Notes: generated by a model from the letters alone, not told the origin. Shown: positions 21,561 to 33,796, numbered from the stretch's first letter. The stretch: DNA of 64,000 nt from Providencia manganoxydans (GCF_016618195.1 NZ_CP067099.1:3534001-3598000); one strand, 5' to 3'. Program-made: numbers and translations.

Positions 21561-22991
21561 TTATTCTTTGGTTTTGATAATATTTTTGATGATATTGGTC
21601 GTTGAGATGCCATCTTCAAAATTAAGCACTTTGACCTCACCGCCCGCAGCCCAAACTTCCTCACTGCCCGCGATCTCTTCTGGTCGGTAGTCGCCACCTT
21701 TCACTAAAACATCAGGGAGTACTTCGCTGATCAAGCGTTGAGGAGTATCTTCTTCAAAGGGGACCACCCAATCAACCGATTCTAATGCACCGAGTACGAT
21801 CATGCGTTGCTCTAGCGGGTTAACTGGACGTGTTTCCCCCTTCAATCGACGAGTTGATGCGTCACTATTAACAGCAACAATTAATCTATCACCAAGCTTA
21901 CGTGCATTGGCAAGGTAAGAAACATGGCCTGCATGCAGAATATCAAAGCAGCCATTAGTCATTACGACTCGCTCACCACGCAGCCTTGCATTCGCTACAG
22001 CTTGTTTGAGCTGCTGTTCATCCATCACGCCAAAGCCGTTATCAGCACGCCCACGGATCGCATTTTCTAATTCGATTGGCGAAACGGTAGAGGTACCCAA
22101 TTTACCAACAACTACACCTGCCGCAGCGTTAGCAAGTGCGCATGCTTCATGTAGTGGGCGACCTGATGCAATCGATGCGGCTAAAACACCGATCACGGTA
22201 TCCCCCGCCCCTGTTACATCATAAACCTCTTGGGCTTCTGTTGGTAAATGCAGTGTCGGTGCATTACGGCGGATCAGGCTCATACCTTGTTCTGAACGAG
22301 TGATCAGTAACGCGGTTAAATCAAGAGATTCTAATAATTTTATCCCTTTTTCTTCAACATCTTGGTTATTATGGCAACGACCAACAATCGCCTCAAACTC
22401 AGACATATTTGGCGTTAACAACGTCGCACCACGGTAACGCTCGAAATCGTTCCCTTTTGGATCGATCAGCACAGGCACGCCTGCTTTATTTGCCAATTCA
22501 ATCATTTTTTGTACTTGCGAGAGTGCCCCTTTGGCGTAGTCAGAAAGCACTAATGCGCCAATATGTGGCAATGCTTGCTCAATGCGCTCTAACATCGGTT
22601 GCACATCAACGTTTTCGAAGCCTTCTTCAAAATCGAGGCGGATCAGTTGTTGGTTACGCGATAGGACTCGCAATTTAGTGATCGTGGGATGTGTTGGGAT
22701 AGCCACAAAATCACACCGAACCTTAACCGCATTTAAGCTTTCTGTGAGCGCTTTAGCAGCATCATCAATCCCTGTTAAACCAACAAGACGTGAATTCGCG
22801 CCTAACGAAGCAATATTCATAGCAACGTTTGCTGCGCCACCTGGCCGCTCCTCAACCATGCTGACTTTGACCACCGGAACAGGGGCTTCAGGTGAAATAC
22901 GACTTGCAGGACCATGCCAATAACGATCGAGCATGACATCGCCCACAACCAGTACGCCTGCTTGCTTATAATCAGGGAGTGTTACTTTCAT
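21561..22991 (-). CDS. hldE: Bifunctional heptose 7-phosphate kinase / heptose 1-phosphate adenylyltransferase
   Basis: HldE makes ADP-glycero-manno-heptose for the LPS inner core in two steps. The N-terminal ribokinase-type domain shows '[17 protein letters not shown]' near residue 48 and '[14 protein letters not shown]' near 260. The C-terminal nucleotidyltransferase domain shows '[16 protein letters not shown]' near 348. I set the start at 22991 ('[13 protein letters not shown]'), aligned with E. coli, giving 476 residues (E. coli 477); the frame opens seven codons earlier. glnE lies 83 bases upstream on the same strand. Confidence 0.97.
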   Translation of the reverse strand: MKVTLPDYKQAGVLVVGDVMLDRYWHGPASRISPEAPVPVVKVSMVEERPGGAANVAMNIASLGANSRLVGLTGIDDAAKALTESLNAVKVRCDFVAIPTHPTITKLRVLSRNQQLIRLDFEEGFENVDVQPMLERIEQALPHIGALVLSDYAKGALSQVQKMIELANKAGVPVLIDPKGNDFERYRGATLLTPNMSEFEAIVGRCHNNQDVEEKGIKLLESLDLTALLITRSEQGMSLIRRNAPTLHLPTEAQEVYDVTGAGDTVIGVLAASIASGRPLHEACALANAAAGVVVGKLGTSTVSPIELENAIRGRADNGFGVMDEQQLKQAVANARLRGERVVMTNGCFDILHAGHVSYLANARKLGDRLIVAVNSDASTRRLKGETRPVNPLEQRMIVLGALESVDWVVPFEEDTPQRLISEVLPDVLVKGGDYRPEEIAGSEEVWAAGGEVKVLNFEDGISTTNIIKNIIKTKE

Positions 22992-23074
22992 CCCAAAACT
23001 CCAATTTTCCAAAAGAAACTGTCAATAATTAACGCGATACTATCATAAAGAAATAACACACGTTAATGATCCTC

Positions 23075-25924
23075 TTAGGCTACACCTAACCATTTTGTCC
23101 AACTTGTTAGCACTTGTTCGCGTTCAGCCGTGAACTGGCTGATATCAACGCGACTAGGCAATGACTGTAAGGCAAGGTGATGTAGCTCATCGCGCATAGA
23201 AACATAAGCCTGAGTTAACGCATTCGCTTCCTCTTCAGACATCAAATCATGTTGAGCCATTAACTCAAAAATACGGACATTATCTGACCAACGGGTTAAT
23301 GAGGGATTATCAGGTGCATAGCGTAGCACGAGGTATTGAGCGATAAACTCAATATCGGTAATGCCACCGGGGTCAGCTTTTAAGTCGAACTGCGTTGCTT
23401 GATGACTGCCTAAGTGCTGATGCATTTTGAGACGCATATCGCGAACTTGCTGACGAAGCGTTTCTGCATCGTGTGGTGTACATAAGGTTTCATGACGTAT
23501 ACGTTTAAATTCGTGTTGTAATTTTGCATCGCCAAACACCATACGTGCGCGGATCAGAGCCTGATGTTCCCATGTCCAAGCGTCGTTTTTTTGATAATCA
23601 TCGAACGCTTCAATGGTGCTGACTAGCATCCCTGACTCACCGGATGGCCTTAAGCGTGCATCCACTTCATACAGAACCCCAGAAGCCGTACGGGTGCTAA
23701 ACAGGTGAATAATGCGCTGAGCAACGCGTAAATAAAATTGCCTTGCATCGATCGAACGTTCACCATTGGTCACCACACCAATCGGACAATCAAACAGAAA
23801 TACTAAATCTAAATCGGAGCTGTAACCAAGTTCCCAACCGCCGAGTTTGCCATAACCCAATACCGCAAATCCGTATTGCTTTTCACCTGATTGAGCCAGA
23901 TGTGCGGGCTCTCCATAACGCTTAACCATTTTTTGCCATGCTTGATGAACAACCGCATCAATAATGGCTTCAGCAAGGTAAGTTAGGTGATCGCTGACTT
24001 TCATAACAGGCAACACACCTGTGATATCTTCTGCCGCAATACGTAGCAACTGAGCTTGCTTAAACTGTCTTAATGCTTCGAGTTGTTGTTCTTCATCATC
24101 ATCTGGCACACGCATTAAATATTGACGTAATTCATCTCGATAAGCGGTTAAAGGTAAAGGTTGATACAGCGATTTGGGATCTAATAACTCATCCAGCAAC
24201 AGTGGATGGCGAGCCAGCTGCTCTGCAATCATTGGTGATGCCGCACACAAACGAATGACGTGAGTTAATACTTCATCAAATTCAAGCATCAATTCTAAAT
24301 AAGTGGTGCGGCTGACAATACTTAATAATAGTGGCGTTAAGCGTTCAATCACTTGCCCTGCATCGGCTCGTTCGCCGACTTTTGCCAACAATTTTGGCAT
24401 TAAGTCATCAAGAACATCACGCCCACGCGGCCCAATCGTACGCTTATTCAGATCATGGCGGAACATTAACACGCCATGGATCATTTTCTGAGCGATCTCT
24501 TCATCCTGAGAGGGAAGATAGGATGCGAGTTCTTCTTTTGCTAATTCACCTTGCCATAAGGTGATGTAGATTTCATCAAAGCTATCTTTCGTTTCTTCAT
24601 CATCATCTTGACCGATTTGCTCGGTAAAAATTTGATGGACCTCAGACATGTTTTGTTTTAAAACTTGATAAAACGGCTGCCAATGTGTGAACCCCATGCC
24701 CCAAGCTAATCGGGCTTGGTCTAATGGCTCATCAGGAAGGGTCTGCGTTTGTTGATCATCAATACTTTGCAGTAGATTTTCAACACGACGTAAAAACAGG
24801 TAAGTGCTCTGTAGTTGTTCAACTTGCGATTCAGGTAATAACCCCAGCTCAATGATCCCTTGCATAGCCTGTAGTAAGGACTGTGATTGCAATGCAGGCT
24901 CTCTTCCCCCGCGGATCAACTGGAAAACTTGCGTAATAAATTCAATTTCACGAATACCACCAGCCCCAAGTTTAATGTTATTCACCAAACCACGGCGCCT
25001 AACTTCGCGTTCAATCATGTTTTTCATATTACGTAATGATTGAATTACGCTGAAGTCGATATAGCGACGATATACAAAAGGACGCAATAACTGCCGTAAT
25101 GTTTCTGCATAGTGTAAGCTATCGGGTCCCATAATACGTGCTTTAACCATCGCATAACGTTCCCAATCTCTACCTTGCTCTTGGTAATAATCCTCTAACG
25201 CAGAAAAACTAAATACCAAAGGACCACTATCCCCAAAGGGACGCAACCGCATGTCAACACGGTAGACAAAACCATCGACGGTGAGTTGATCCAGTACTCG
25301 GATCAATTTTTGCCCCAAACGCGTAAAAAACTGTGCATTATCAAGCTCTTTTCGCCCACCCCGAGTCAACCCATTTTCTGGATAGGCAAAAATGAGGTCG
25401 ATATCAGAAGAAAAATTCAGCTCTCTACCGCCAAGCTTACCCATACCGAGCACAAGCAGAGGTTGAGGACGACCTTCGCTATCGCATGGTGTTCCCCATG
25501 ATTGACTATATTGGCGATATAACCAATCTCTTGCCGCAACAATGAGTGCCTCCGCAAGAGCACTTAATTGCAAAAGAGTCTCTTTTTCATTACTGATAGT
25601 TAAGGTTTGCATCCAAGCAATTCTGACTAACATCTGATGGCGAAAAATACGCAACACACGCATCAAATGGTCTTCATCCATAATCTGAGCCAGTTCTGTT
25701 ACTAGCCATTGATTATAATGCTGATATTCAGTCGGTTGAGGCTGCTGTTCACGGATCCGCTGCAAAAAATGGGGGTAAGCTAAAACCTGTTTAAGCACAA
25801 AATCACTTGAGCTGAGCACAGCGAGTTCTGTATCAAACAAAGGTAGTAATTCACTTTGCTGATCAGAAAATCGCGCGATAACACGTTGTTTTTGGTTTTC
25901 AAGCAGTTCCGAGAAAGGATGCAT
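23075..25924 (-). CDS. glnE: Bifunctional glutamine synthetase adenylyltransferase/adenylyl-removing enzyme
   Basis: GlnE adds and removes AMP on glutamine synthetase in response to PII and glutamine. The 949 residues hold two nucleotidyltransferase domains: '[15 protein letters not shown]' near residue 165 (deadenylylase half) and '[15 protein letters not shown]' near 700 (adenylylase half). Each is followed by a helical regulatory segment with '[13 protein letters not shown]' and '[13 protein letters not shown]'. Length is as in E. coli (946). ygiF precedes it by nine bases. Confidence 0.97.
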   Translation of the reverse strand: MHPFSELLENQKQRVIARFSDQQSELLPLFDTELAVLSSSDFVLKQVLAYPHFLQRIREQQPQPTEYQHYNQWLVTELAQIMDEDHLMRVLRIFRHQMLVRIAWMQTLTISNEKETLLQLSALAEALIVAARDWLYRQYSQSWGTPCDSEGRPQPLLVLGMGKLGGRELNFSSDIDLIFAYPENGLTRGGRKELDNAQFFTRLGQKLIRVLDQLTVDGFVYRVDMRLRPFGDSGPLVFSFSALEDYYQEQGRDWERYAMVKARIMGPDSLHYAETLRQLLRPFVYRRYIDFSVIQSLRNMKNMIEREVRRRGLVNNIKLGAGGIREIEFITQVFQLIRGGREPALQSQSLLQAMQGIIELGLLPESQVEQLQSTYLFLRRVENLLQSIDDQQTQTLPDEPLDQARLAWGMGFTHWQPFYQVLKQNMSEVHQIFTEQIGQDDDEETKDSFDEIYITLWQGELAKEELASYLPSQDEEIAQKMIHGVLMFRHDLNKRTIGPRGRDVLDDLMPKLLAKVGERADAGQVIERLTPLLLSIVSRTTYLELMLEFDEVLTHVIRLCAASPMIAEQLARHPLLLDELLDPKSLYQPLPLTAYRDELRQYLMRVPDDDEEQQLEALRQFKQAQLLRIAAEDITGVLPVMKVSDHLTYLAEAIIDAVVHQAWQKMVKRYGEPAHLAQSGEKQYGFAVLGYGKLGGWELGYSSDLDLVFLFDCPIGVVTNGERSIDARQFYLRVAQRIIHLFSTRTASGVLYEVDARLRPSGESGMLVSTIEAFDDYQKNDAWTWEHQALIRARMVFGDAKLQHEFKRIRHETLCTPHDAETLRQQVRDMRLKMHQHLGSHQATQFDLKADPGGITDIEFIAQYLVLRYAPDNPSLTRWSDNVRIFELMAQHDLMSEEEANALTQAYVSMRDELHHLALQSLPSRVDISQFTAEREQVLTSWTKWLGVA

Positions 25925-25933
25925 ATCGACACC

Positions 25934-26896
25934 TTAATGAATATCAGTATATTTCAAAGCAATTAGCCACTGTGTAAAAGCTAGCTTACATTTCAACCAA
26001 CAACTGCTATAACAAAAAGTTTCCGCGGTGCGTGTTTCATCTGCGAGATCATGACGAAGCTGCTCTAATGGAATATCTTGAATAAATTGTGGTGCAGAGT
26101 TTTGATAATGCACTAAAAATGCCTGCACAAAACGCAAAAAGACATCAAACCCTTCGCGTGCACCTTCACCATCCGCTAACCAATACGCTTCATGCTGCTG
26201 GCTCAATTTCTGCATATGCACCAAGGCTTGATCGATAGGTTGTTGCTCATAATCAAAAATATCATCAGGCTGCTGTACTGACGTTTTATCCGACTGCATC
26301 AATGAATAACCACGGGCCGCCTTACTCAATGATGAAAGGCGTAATCCATCAATATCGGCAAGTTTTTTGGCTAAATTCAATACATCCGCCACAAAACCTT
26401 TTTTCAGCTCCAACTCAAATTCTTGAATCGGTAAATCACGCGATCCCGCGGAAATTTCGCCCTGATCGAAAACTATCTCGATTTCGCTGTCTTCAAAAGT
26501 GGCTAACCATGTTTCGCGCATAAAATTAGTGCTAAACAGAATTTGCAATTGCGACTGTAATTGCTGTACATCCGTACCTTCAGGCCAAATATCAACTGGA
26601 AATGCTGCCAAATCGAGCTCTGGCGTTGCAATTTCCACATTATATTCAGGGCGTTGATGCAACCCACCAATCACTTGCCCCGCTGTTTTTATCGTCATTT
26701 CATAATGGCCATCACAGCCACGAATACGTAACCCCATATCCCACTGACGTAATTGACGCTCTTCGGTATCAAAATAGATGTTAGTCAGTTTTTTAGCTTC
26801 GGTATGCTGATGGGAAAGAGTCGATAATGATTGGCGCACTGCCTCTATCGCAGTCGTTTGAGCAGATAATTTAAGCTCGACTTCAAGGTGGCTCAT
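25934..26896 (-). CDS. ygiF: Inorganic triphosphatase, CYTH with shortened CHAD domain
   Basis: YgiF hydrolyses inorganic triphosphate through its N-terminal CYTH tunnel domain. 'MSHLEVELKLSA' holds the ExExK signature, and 'MGLRIRGCDGHYEMTIKTAG' and 'LHQRPEYNVE' are conserved. The E. coli protein is 433 residues with a full C-terminal CHAD helical domain; this one is 320 and stops shortly after 'CKLAFTQWLIALKY', roughly midway through CHAD. The stop is nine bases before glnE, so no remnant of the missing part can lie there. The CYTH catalytic part looks intact. Confidence 0.9.
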   Translation of the reverse strand: MSHLEVELKLSAQTTAIEAVRQSLSTLSHQHTEAKKLTNIYFDTEERQLRQWDMGLRIRGCDGHYEMTIKTAGQVIGGLHQRPEYNVEIATPELDLAAFPVDIWPEGTDVQQLQSQLQILFSTNFMRETWLATFEDSEIEIVFDQGEISAGSRDLPIQEFELELKKGFVADVLNLAKKLADIDGLRLSSLSKAARGYSLMQSDKTSVQQPDDIFDYEQQPIDQALVHMQKLSQQHEAYWLADGEGAREGFDVFLRFVQAFLVHYQNSAPQFIQDIPLEQLRHDLADETRTAETFCYSSCWLKCKLAFTQWLIALKYTDIH

Positions 26897-27249
26897 ACAT
26901 TTCCTTTATTTAATAATTTCTCTGCACTCATATTACCCCAATTTTCCCCTATCAGGGTAGACTGAGAAAACAAACTATACTGAAAGCAAAAATTCTATTC
27001 GCTCGATTAATTTCAGACGTTTATACTGTTAATAACGCGAAATGTGATAGCAGTGAGTGAAGCCGTTCAACTGTACTGCCACTTGAAATATAACGAGTAC
27101 GAGTATATGTCAAGAAATGCAAGGAACAGCCCCTCTTAGGAGAGTTCCCATTTTCGTTTTACATTTGCACACGCACACTGAACTCTTTAGAGTAAGTCTA
27201 CATATGTATGCTGCATTCATTCACCATATAAAGAATAGAAAATAATACC
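26897..27249. other. Intergenic region between ygiF and ygiM
   Basis: This 353-base divergent spacer contains a lone ERIC-like arm (CACTTGAAATATAACGAGTA near 27082-27101) and a short 'CTTTAGAGTAAG' near 27184 that may be remnants of one element. The ygiM promoter should also lie here. No gene is supportable. Confidence 0.4.
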
Positions 27250-27867
27250 ATGCGAAAAATACCATTATTCCTCATTTCCATCATAGGACTCAGCCTGTCA
27301 ATTGGCACTGCTGCCGCCGAGAAACGTTATGTTTCTGATGAATTATCAACTTATGTGCATAGTGGTCCAGGAACAAAATATCGCATTGTTGGCACACTCA
27401 ATGCAGGAGAAAGTGTAGAGCTACTCTCAACGGATGGTAATTTTGCTCAAGTAAAAGATGAGCGAGGTCGTACCGTTTGGCTACCTACCGAACAACTCAG
27501 CAACATCCCGAGTATGAAAACGCGGATCCCTCAACTAGAAGCCGAAAACCAAAAGCTGCGTCAGCAACTGGAAAATATCGATAATACGTGGAACACGCGT
27601 ACAGCAGATATGCAGCAACGTGTCGCAGATAATGACAACGTAGTTAAACAGTTAAAAGCTGAAAATGAAAAGCTGAAAAACGAATTAATTAAATCAGGTA
27701 AAAAACTGGAAATCGCGGAAGTTAACTTAGACGATCGCCGTCGTGAGCTCATTCTACAATGGTTTATGTATGGTGGTGGAGTCGCTGGTGCAGGTTTGAT
27801 CTTTGGTTTGATCCTGCCGCATATCATTCCTCGTCGCAAAAAACGTAATGACCGTTGGATGAGCTAA
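27250..27867 (+). CDS. ygiM: SH3-domain membrane protein YgiM (TIGR04211 family)
   Basis: A 205-residue envelope protein with a signal peptide ('MRKIPLFLISIIGLSLSIGT'), a bacterial SH3 domain at about residues 26-85 ('YVHSGPGTKYRIVGTLNAGE'), a coiled coil at 95-160 and a C-terminal transmembrane helix ('GGGVAGAGLIFGLILPHII') followed by a basic tail. SH3b domains often bind peptidoglycan or peptides; the exact role is not known. It is followed closely by cca, as in E. coli. Confidence 0.93.
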   Translation: MRKIPLFLISIIGLSLSIGTAAAEKRYVSDELSTYVHSGPGTKYRIVGTLNAGESVELLSTDGNFAQVKDERGRTVWLPTEQLSNIPSMKTRIPQLEAENQKLRQQLENIDNTWNTRTADMQQRVADNDNVVKQLKAENEKLKNELIKSGKKLEIAEVNLDDRRRELILQWFMYGGGVAGAGLIFGLILPHIIPRRKKRNDRWMS

Positions 27868-27876
27868 GTATTAATG

Positions 27877-29118
27877 ATGAAAATATATCTGGTAGGTGGA
27901 GCGGTACGTGACGAACTGCTTGGCCTGCCTGTTTCTGATCGCGATTATGTCGTTGTCGGCTCTACGCCTGAAGCGATGCTGGCACAAGGCTACCAGCAAG
28001 TAGGGAAAGATTTCCCTGTATTTCTACACCCAAAAACCCATGAAGAATATGCATTAGCCAGAACCGAACGTAAAACTGGCTCGGGTTATACAGGGTTTAG
28101 CTGCTACGCTGCGCCTGACGTTACCATAGAAGATGATCTATTACGTCGTGATCTGACCATTAATGCGATTGCGAAAGATCAACAAGGGCAACTCACCGAT
28201 CCCTATCATGGTGTGGATGATTTAAACGCACGCATTTTACGCCATGTTTCTGATGCATTTGCCGAAGATCCGTTGCGGATTTTACGAGTAGCTCGCTTTG
28301 CTGCGCGTTTTGCTGCACAAGGGTTCCAAATTGCGCCTGAGACGCTATCGCTGATGCAATCAATGACAGCATCAGGCGAGTTAAATCACCTTACCGCGGA
28401 GCGTGTGTGGGCCGAAACGGAAAAAGCCTTACAATCCACCAGCCCACACGTTTATTTCGAGGTTTTACGCCAATGTGGTGCACTTGCACTGCTATTTCCT
28501 GAAATAAACAATTTATTTGGTGTACCCGCCCCAGAAAAATGGCACCCTGAAATAGATACAGGGGTTCATACAATGATGGCACTACAAATGGCGGCGCAAT
28601 TATCAACAGATGTTGATATTCGTTTTGCCGTACTGTGCCATGATGTTGGTAAAGCACTAACACCCAAGGAAGTTTGGCCGAGTCATCCAAATCATGGTGA
28701 AATGGGCATCGGTTTAATTGAAAATCTGTGTGATCGATTCAGAATCCCCAATAGCACACGCGAACTGGCACGCCTAGCCGCACGTTTTCATGACCAGATC
28801 CATGTCATCAACCGCTTAAGTGCGACAGAAATCATTCAGCTATTTGATGGACTTGATAGTTGGCGTAAACCTGAGCGCATTGAACAACTTAGCGTCATCA
28901 GCGAGGCTGATGCACGTGGACGAACGGGACTTGAACAGCAACCGTATCCACAAGGTGAATTTTTACGTGAAGCATTCAAAGAGGCTCAAGCCGTTAGTGT
29001 CAAACCAATCATAGAGCAAGGTTTTCAAGGACCACAAATCCGTGAACAACTCACATACCAACGTATTGAAAAGATTGAACAGTGGCGTCAGCTGCAAACG
29101 CTATTATCGATACTTTAA
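27877..29118 (+). CDS. cca: Multifunctional CCA tRNA nucleotidyltransferase
   Basis: Cca adds and repairs the 3' CCA of tRNAs. The class II nucleotidyltransferase head shows '[13 protein letters not shown]' at the N-terminus and '[14 protein letters not shown]' near residue 21, with '[10 protein letters not shown]' near 90. The C-terminal HD domain ('[12 protein letters not shown]' near 250) has phosphatase and phosphodiesterase activity in gamma-proteobacteria. Two ATGs stand in tandem; I use the second, which matches the E. coli start. It sits nine bases after ygiM. uppP, which follows cca in E. coli, is absent. Confidence 0.96.
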   Translation: MKIYLVGGAVRDELLGLPVSDRDYVVVGSTPEAMLAQGYQQVGKDFPVFLHPKTHEEYALARTERKTGSGYTGFSCYAAPDVTIEDDLLRRDLTINAIAKDQQGQLTDPYHGVDDLNARILRHVSDAFAEDPLRILRVARFAARFAAQGFQIAPETLSLMQSMTASGELNHLTAERVWAETEKALQSTSPHVYFEVLRQCGALALLFPEINNLFGVPAPEKWHPEIDTGVHTMMALQMAAQLSTDVDIRFAVLCHDVGKALTPKEVWPSHPNHGEMGIGLIENLCDRFRIPNSTRELARLAARFHDQIHVINRLSATEIIQLFDGLDSWRKPERIEQLSVISEADARGRTGLEQQPYPQGEFLREAFKEAQAVSVKPIIEQGFQGPQIREQLTYQRIEKIEQWRQLQTLLSIL

Positions 29119-29227
29119 CTCATGCGAAGTACCGCTAACGAATGGTTAGAAGTATTAGCTCACCGCAAGACTAGCGACCATAGTTCAACGCAATACGCCA
29201 CAACGTGGAACATAACGAGTGAATATA

Positions 29228-29256
29228 AATGGCGGTGTTATCGTGATACCGCCATT
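29228..29256. terminator. Terminator between cca and folB
   Basis: AATGGCGGT ... ACCGCCATT is a perfect nine-base stem with an 11-base loop. On the minus strand TATATT follows, and on the plus strand GTTCTTATTCTG. It lies five bases after the folB stop. Confidence 0.75.
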
Positions 29257-29260
29257 GTTC

Positions 29261-29620
29261 TTATTCTGTTTTACAACCTCTTTCGATAACCACTCCAACG
29301 CTTATCGCCTGTGCTACTGCCCCCGGCTTTGACAATTTGATCCGTACCCACGGGCAATTAAAATCATTTAATATAATTTGAGCCACTTCCTCAGCGACAC
29401 GTTCTACTAAAGCAAACTTATTGTTGCTAACATGGCTAACGATGGCTTGGCTAATTTGCGCGTAATCGAGACAATCGATGACATTATCGCTCTTTGATGC
29501 TCGTTTGTTATCCCAACCCATTTCGATATCGAACACCAATTTCTGCTCAATTTGTTGTTCCCAGTCATATGCACCTATGGTGGTGATGACTGATAATTGT
29601 TCAATAAATACGATATCCAT
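29261..29620 (-). CDS. folB: Dihydroneopterin aldolase/epimerase
   Basis: FolB converts dihydroneopterin to 6-hydroxymethyl-dihydropterin and glycolaldehyde in folate synthesis. The 119-residue protein is close to E. coli FolB throughout: '[20 protein letters not shown]' at the N-terminus, '[16 protein letters not shown]' near residue 70 and '[14 protein letters not shown]' near 95 with the catalytic Lys. I use the second of two tandem ATGs. It is divergent from plsY, as in E. coli. Confidence 0.96.
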   Translation of the reverse strand: MDIVFIEQLSVITTIGAYDWEQQIEQKLVFDIEMGWDNKRASKSDNVIDCLDYAQISQAIVSHVSNNKFALVERVAEEVAQIILNDFNCPWVRIKLSKPGAVAQAISVGVVIERGCKTE

Positions 29621-29723
29621 CACGTCATTTTCTCGTTTGTGTGCTGAATTGATACCACTTTTTGGAAAATATGCGTATTATCCAAGAAGTGAAATAAATA
29701 CCCTAACTGTTTTGGAGTTAGCT

Positions 29724-30380
29724 ATGAGTGCAACCGCGCTTGGCATGATAATCTTTGCCTACCTTTGTGGCTCAGTTTCAAGTGCCATACTGATCTGCCG
29801 GCTGGCAAGATTACCCGACCCCCGTCAACACGGCTCAGGCAACCCCGGAGCAACAAATGTATTGCGCGTTGGCGGTAAATTAGCCGCAGCCTCAGTACTG
29901 ATTTGCGATGTCCTAAAAGGGATGATCCCTGTTTGGCTAGCCTATTACTTAAAAGTCCCGCCATTCTATCTTGGCTTTGTTGCGATTGCAGCCTGTCTTG
30001 GCCATATTTACCCAATTTTCTTTCGCTTTAAAGGCGGAAAAGGCGTTGCTACCGCATTCGGTTCAATTGCAGCCATTGGTTGGGATCTTTCGGGGCTAAT
30101 TGCAGGAACATGGCTACTCACTGTCCTACTTAGTGGTTATTCATCGTTAGGCGCAATTGTGGGTGCTCTCTTAGCGCCGTTCTATGTTTGGTGGTTTAAG
30201 CCTGAATTCACCTTCCCTGTCGCGATGCTCTCCTGTCTGATACTGGTTCGCCACCATGGTAATATTCAACGTCTATGGCGCGGCCAAGAAAGCCGTATTT
30301 GGCAAAAACTGAAAAATAAGAAGAAGAAAACCGCGAAAGAAATTGCACAAGAAGCAAAAGATCAGGAACAAAACGATTAA
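29724..30380 (+). CDS. plsY: Acyl-phosphate:glycerol-3-phosphate acyltransferase
   Basis: PlsY transfers the acyl group from acyl-phosphate to glycerol 3-phosphate, the first step of phosphatidic acid synthesis. It is a membrane protein of 218 residues with about five hydrophobic helices. The three conserved loops are visible: '[15 protein letters not shown]' near residue 38, '[20 protein letters not shown]' near 94 and the later 'RHHGNIQRL'. The ATG at 29724 lies well inside a longer open frame; it has GGAG seven bases upstream and aligns with E. coli. The C-terminus is Lys-rich. Confidence 0.96.
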   Translation: MSATALGMIIFAYLCGSVSSAILICRLARLPDPRQHGSGNPGATNVLRVGGKLAAASVLICDVLKGMIPVWLAYYLKVPPFYLGFVAIAACLGHIYPIFFRFKGGKGVATAFGSIAAIGWDLSGLIAGTWLLTVLLSGYSSLGAIVGALLAPFYVWWFKPEFTFPVAMLSCLILVRHHGNIQRLWRGQESRIWQKLKNKKKKTAKEIAQEAKDQEQND

Positions 30381-30609
30381 AATTCACAGGCTGTGATTGA
30401 AGCTCCTAACGTTCTCAAGTCACTTCAAAAGCAGCCTTTTTACTTCCCTTACATAATTGTTCTCTTTTTTAATTAAATTTTGCGCTATTACTACGCGTTA
30501 TTACGTAAAAATTAGATAATCATCAAATAATTCAAAATAATAGCTAATGAAAATTTAAAATAAGTCGAAGTATACCATTGAGAAACTCAACGATAATAAT
30601 GGTGTACAC

Positions 30610-32142
30610 ATGAACCAAGTTCCGTTTACCACACAAAACGAATATCAATTAAACAATGATACAACTTTAATGACCACCAGTGATTTAGATGGCAACATCA
30701 CTCACGCTAACGACGCCTTTATCCAAGTCAGTGGTTATTCACTCGAAGAATTGCTTTATCAGCCACATAAAATTATTCGTCACCCTGATATGCCAAAAGC
30801 CGCCTTTGCTGATATGTGGAGTACCCTCAAAAACGGCCAGCCATGGACGGGGATCGTCAAAAATCGGCGTAAAAATGGCGATCACTACTGGGTTAGAGCC
30901 AACATTTGCCCGATGATGCGACAAGGCGTCATTACAGGCTATATGTCAATTCGTACTAAAGCCACCCGCCAAGAAATTGCTGCCGCAGAGCCTCTTTACC
31001 AATCACTGAATGAAAATCGCAGTCATTATAAGTTACACAAGGGCTTAGTCATACCAAAACATTGGTTTGGCCAATACCCCACGCTCTCTATTCGTTGGCG
31101 AATTCGCTTATTGGTGATCCTGCTATTTATGGGTTGGATAGGGATGGCAATTTTATCCGGCCTGCAAGGAATGACACTTCTGCGCTCAGCGCTAACGGCC
31201 TTTATCACCCTATCTTTCGGTGACTTCTTATTCGAACGGATCATTGCTAAACCGCTTGAAGGCGTCGCTAAACAAGCACTGGATGTTGCCAGAGGGCAGT
31301 GCCATAGCATTTCACATCTTAACCGTGTCGATGAAGTTGGCTTGATGTTACGTTCTATCGGACAGCTAGGATTAGTTTGTCGTTGGCTCACTAACGATGT
31401 GTCTTGCCAAATCGGTAATGTCCACAAAGAAAGCGAGTTGCTAGTGCAAGATTGTGATGAATTAGAGCAACATACTCAAAAAACGGTTGGTTATGTCCAA
31501 CAAACCGTTGCCACCATGAACCAAATGTCTGTTTCGGTGCAAATGAACGCCGAAAACACCCTTCGTGCAGATAAACTGTCCAGTGAAACCAGCGGTACAG
31601 CCCTACATGCCGCTGAAGCAATGGAAAATGTGGTACACACCATGGATGAAATCGTTCTTAGCACCAACAAAATTAATGCAATTACTGATGTAATCAAAAA
31701 TATTGCTTTTCAAACCAATATATTAGCACTTAATGCTGCCGTTGAAGCCGCCCGAGCAGGCGAACAAGGAAAAGGGTTCGCGGTCGTCGCTGATGAGGTA
31801 CGTAGTCTCGCCAGCCGCAGTGCTAGCGCCGTTAATGATATTAGAGATCTAATTGATGATTGTGAGAGCAAAGTTCATTCAGGTAAGCTACACGTACATT
31901 CTACAGGAGATACCTTACAAAAGGTGGTGGAACAGGTACAGAATGTGACTCAATTGATTAATCACATTAGCCATGCGACATCTGAACAAGCTGCGGGGTT
32001 AGCTGAAATCACCCAAGCCGTTTTCGAACTCGAGTCCATCGCACAAAAGAATACAATATTAGTAGAGCAAAGTGCTAACGCATCTGAAATCGTAAAAAAG
32101 CACTCTGTGCAACTTGATGATGCAATTACTATCTTGCACTAA
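30610..32142 (+). CDS. aer: Aerotaxis receptor Aer
   Basis: Aer senses redox state through FAD in a PAS domain and signals to CheA. The PAS domain spans about residues 15-120 ('[13 protein letters not shown]', then '[14 protein letters not shown]'). A hydrophobic hairpin anchor follows at about 165-205 and a HAMP-like region after it. The signalling hairpin '[17 protein letters not shown]' lies near residues 375-391. It is 510 residues against 506 in E. coli and lacks a periplasmic domain and methylation pentapeptide tail. Its position between plsY and tsaD differs from E. coli. Confidence 0.94.
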   Translation: MNQVPFTTQNEYQLNNDTTLMTTSDLDGNITHANDAFIQVSGYSLEELLYQPHKIIRHPDMPKAAFADMWSTLKNGQPWTGIVKNRRKNGDHYWVRANICPMMRQGVITGYMSIRTKATRQEIAAAEPLYQSLNENRSHYKLHKGLVIPKHWFGQYPTLSIRWRIRLLVILLFMGWIGMAILSGLQGMTLLRSALTAFITLSFGDFLFERIIAKPLEGVAKQALDVARGQCHSISHLNRVDEVGLMLRSIGQLGLVCRWLTNDVSCQIGNVHKESELLVQDCDELEQHTQKTVGYVQQTVATMNQMSVSVQMNAENTLRADKLSSETSGTALHAAEAMENVVHTMDEIVLSTNKINAITDVIKNIAFQTNILALNAAVEAARAGEQGKGFAVVADEVRSLASRSASAVNDIRDLIDDCESKVHSGKLHVHSTGDTLQKVVEQVQNVTQLINHISHATSEQAAGLAEITQAVFELESIAQKNTILVEQSANASEIVKKHSVQLDDAITILH

Positions 32143-32154
32143 GCAATAGAAAAT

Positions 32155-32190
32155 ATCAGTGGTTTCGTGGCATGTCACAAAACCACTGAT
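32155..32190. terminator. Bidirectional hairpin between aer and tsaD
   Basis: ATCAGTGGTTT ... AAACCACTGAT is a perfect 11-base stem with a 14-base loop. It lies between two convergent genes, 12 bases after aer and 15 before the end of tsaD. Confidence 0.75.
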
Positions 32191-32205
32191 TTAACAAAAA
32201 ACGAA

Positions 32206-33231
32206 TTATACAGTTTCCACTAATGGCGGTAATTCAGCTAGCGGCCAACGAGGGCGTACCGTAACGCCTAACCCTGTTGTTGAGCCACCTTTTAAACGGA
32301 TCAACCCCGCCAAAGCGATCATTGCACCATTATCGGTACAAAACTCAGGGCGTGCATAGAACACTTCACCACCACGCTGTTTTAAAACGTCTTCCATTTT
32401 AGCTCGCAGAGTACGATTAGCGCTCACCCCGCCAGCCATTACCAAACGTTTAAAACCAGTTTGCTCTAAGGCTCGTTTGCATTTGATAGCCAAAGTATCG
32501 ACAACCGCATCTTCAAATGCACGTGCAATATCAGCACGAGTTTGATCATCATCGGCATTTTCACGGATCGTATTCGCAGCAAAGGTTTTTAAACCTGAAA
32601 AGCTGAAATCCAGCCCCGGACGATCCGTCATTGGGCGAGGAAAAACAAAACGCCCTGCGGTACCCTGTTGCGCCATGCGAGATAAGACAGGCCCCCCTGG
32701 GTAGTCTAGCCCTAATAATTTAGCAGTTTTATCGAAAGCTTCACCCGCTGCATCATCAATAGACTCACCAAGCAATTGATATTCACCGATCCCTGTGACG
32801 CTGATCAGCTGGGTATGGCCGCCTGAGACTAATAAAGCAACAAACGGAAATTCAGGACTTTTCTCCTCAAGCATCGGTGCTAATAAATGCCCTTCCATGT
32901 GATGGACAGCAACCGCTGGCACTCCCCATGCAAAAGCTAATGAGCGCCCAACAGTCGCACCAACCATTAATGCGCCAACCAGCCCCGGTCCGGCGGTATA
33001 CGCAACCGCATCGATATCTGCACTGGTTAAATTCGCTTCTTTGAGCGCCGCTTGAATCAAGGGCACTGTTTTACGAATATGGTCGCGAGAAGCTAATTCA
33101 GGTACGACACCGCCGTAATCTGCATGAACTTTTATTTGGCTATAGAGTTGATTGGCTAATAGACCGGCCTTATCATCATAAATTGCGATCCCGGTTTCAT
33201 CGCAAGATGTTTCGATACCTAAAACGCGCAT
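32206..33231 (-). CDS. tsaD: tRNA N6-adenosine threonylcarbamoyltransferase
   Basis: TsaD, with TsaB, TsaE and TsaC, makes t6A37 in ANN-decoding tRNAs. The ASKHA-fold protein shows the start '[19 protein letters not shown]', the metal-binding '[11 protein letters not shown]' near residue 108 and '[10 protein letters not shown]' near 132, then 'DFSFSGLKT' near 220. I set the start at 33231, which aligns with E. coli and gives 341 residues (337 there); the frame opens ten codons earlier. It is divergent from rpsU, as in most enterobacteria. Confidence 0.97.
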   Translation of the reverse strand: MRVLGIETSCDETGIAIYDDKAGLLANQLYSQIKVHADYGGVVPELASRDHIRKTVPLIQAALKEANLTSADIDAVAYTAGPGLVGALMVGATVGRSLAFAWGVPAVAVHHMEGHLLAPMLEEKSPEFPFVALLVSGGHTQLISVTGIGEYQLLGESIDDAAGEAFDKTAKLLGLDYPGGPVLSRMAQQGTAGRFVFPRPMTDRPGLDFSFSGLKTFAANTIRENADDDQTRADIARAFEDAVVDTLAIKCKRALEQTGFKRLVMAGGVSANRTLRAKMEDVLKQRGGEVFYARPEFCTDNGAMIALAGLIRLKGGSTTGLGVTVRPRWPLAELPPLVETV

Positions 33232-33309
33232 TGCACTACCCTTGTTTGTTGCATAAGCCAAAGTCTACCATTAAATTCAGCTGATCGTATAATTTATGAT
33301 GCCAAAAGG

Positions 33310-33338
33310 CTGACTTTTCCTGTTGTATAGTCTATAAT
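33310..33338 (+). promoter_or_regulatory. Probable sigma70 promoter of rpsU-dnaG-rpoD
   Basis: CTGACT (33310-33315) and a perfect TATAAT (33333-33338) are separated by 17 bases. It lies about 240 bases before rpsU, giving a long leader. Assigned by eye from consensus only. Confidence 0.6.
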
Positions 33339-33568
33339 CAGCACCCTGTAATAAATTTCGTGTGGCTAATTTCATTATTACTTAAATTTGGTTGTGTTTT
33401 GGAGCAAGCGGGAACAAACGATTGTTCAAACAAAACAACCAATTGGTAATCTTGTGTGTTTCAATTTTATACGGCACTTTACAAACCCGTACTCATTGAA
33501 GTAAAATTCCGCACCATTTTAAATGACGGCTGGTTGAATAAAGCCAGCAACAACCCGATTTCTATTGA

Positions 33569-33796
<228 letters not shown>

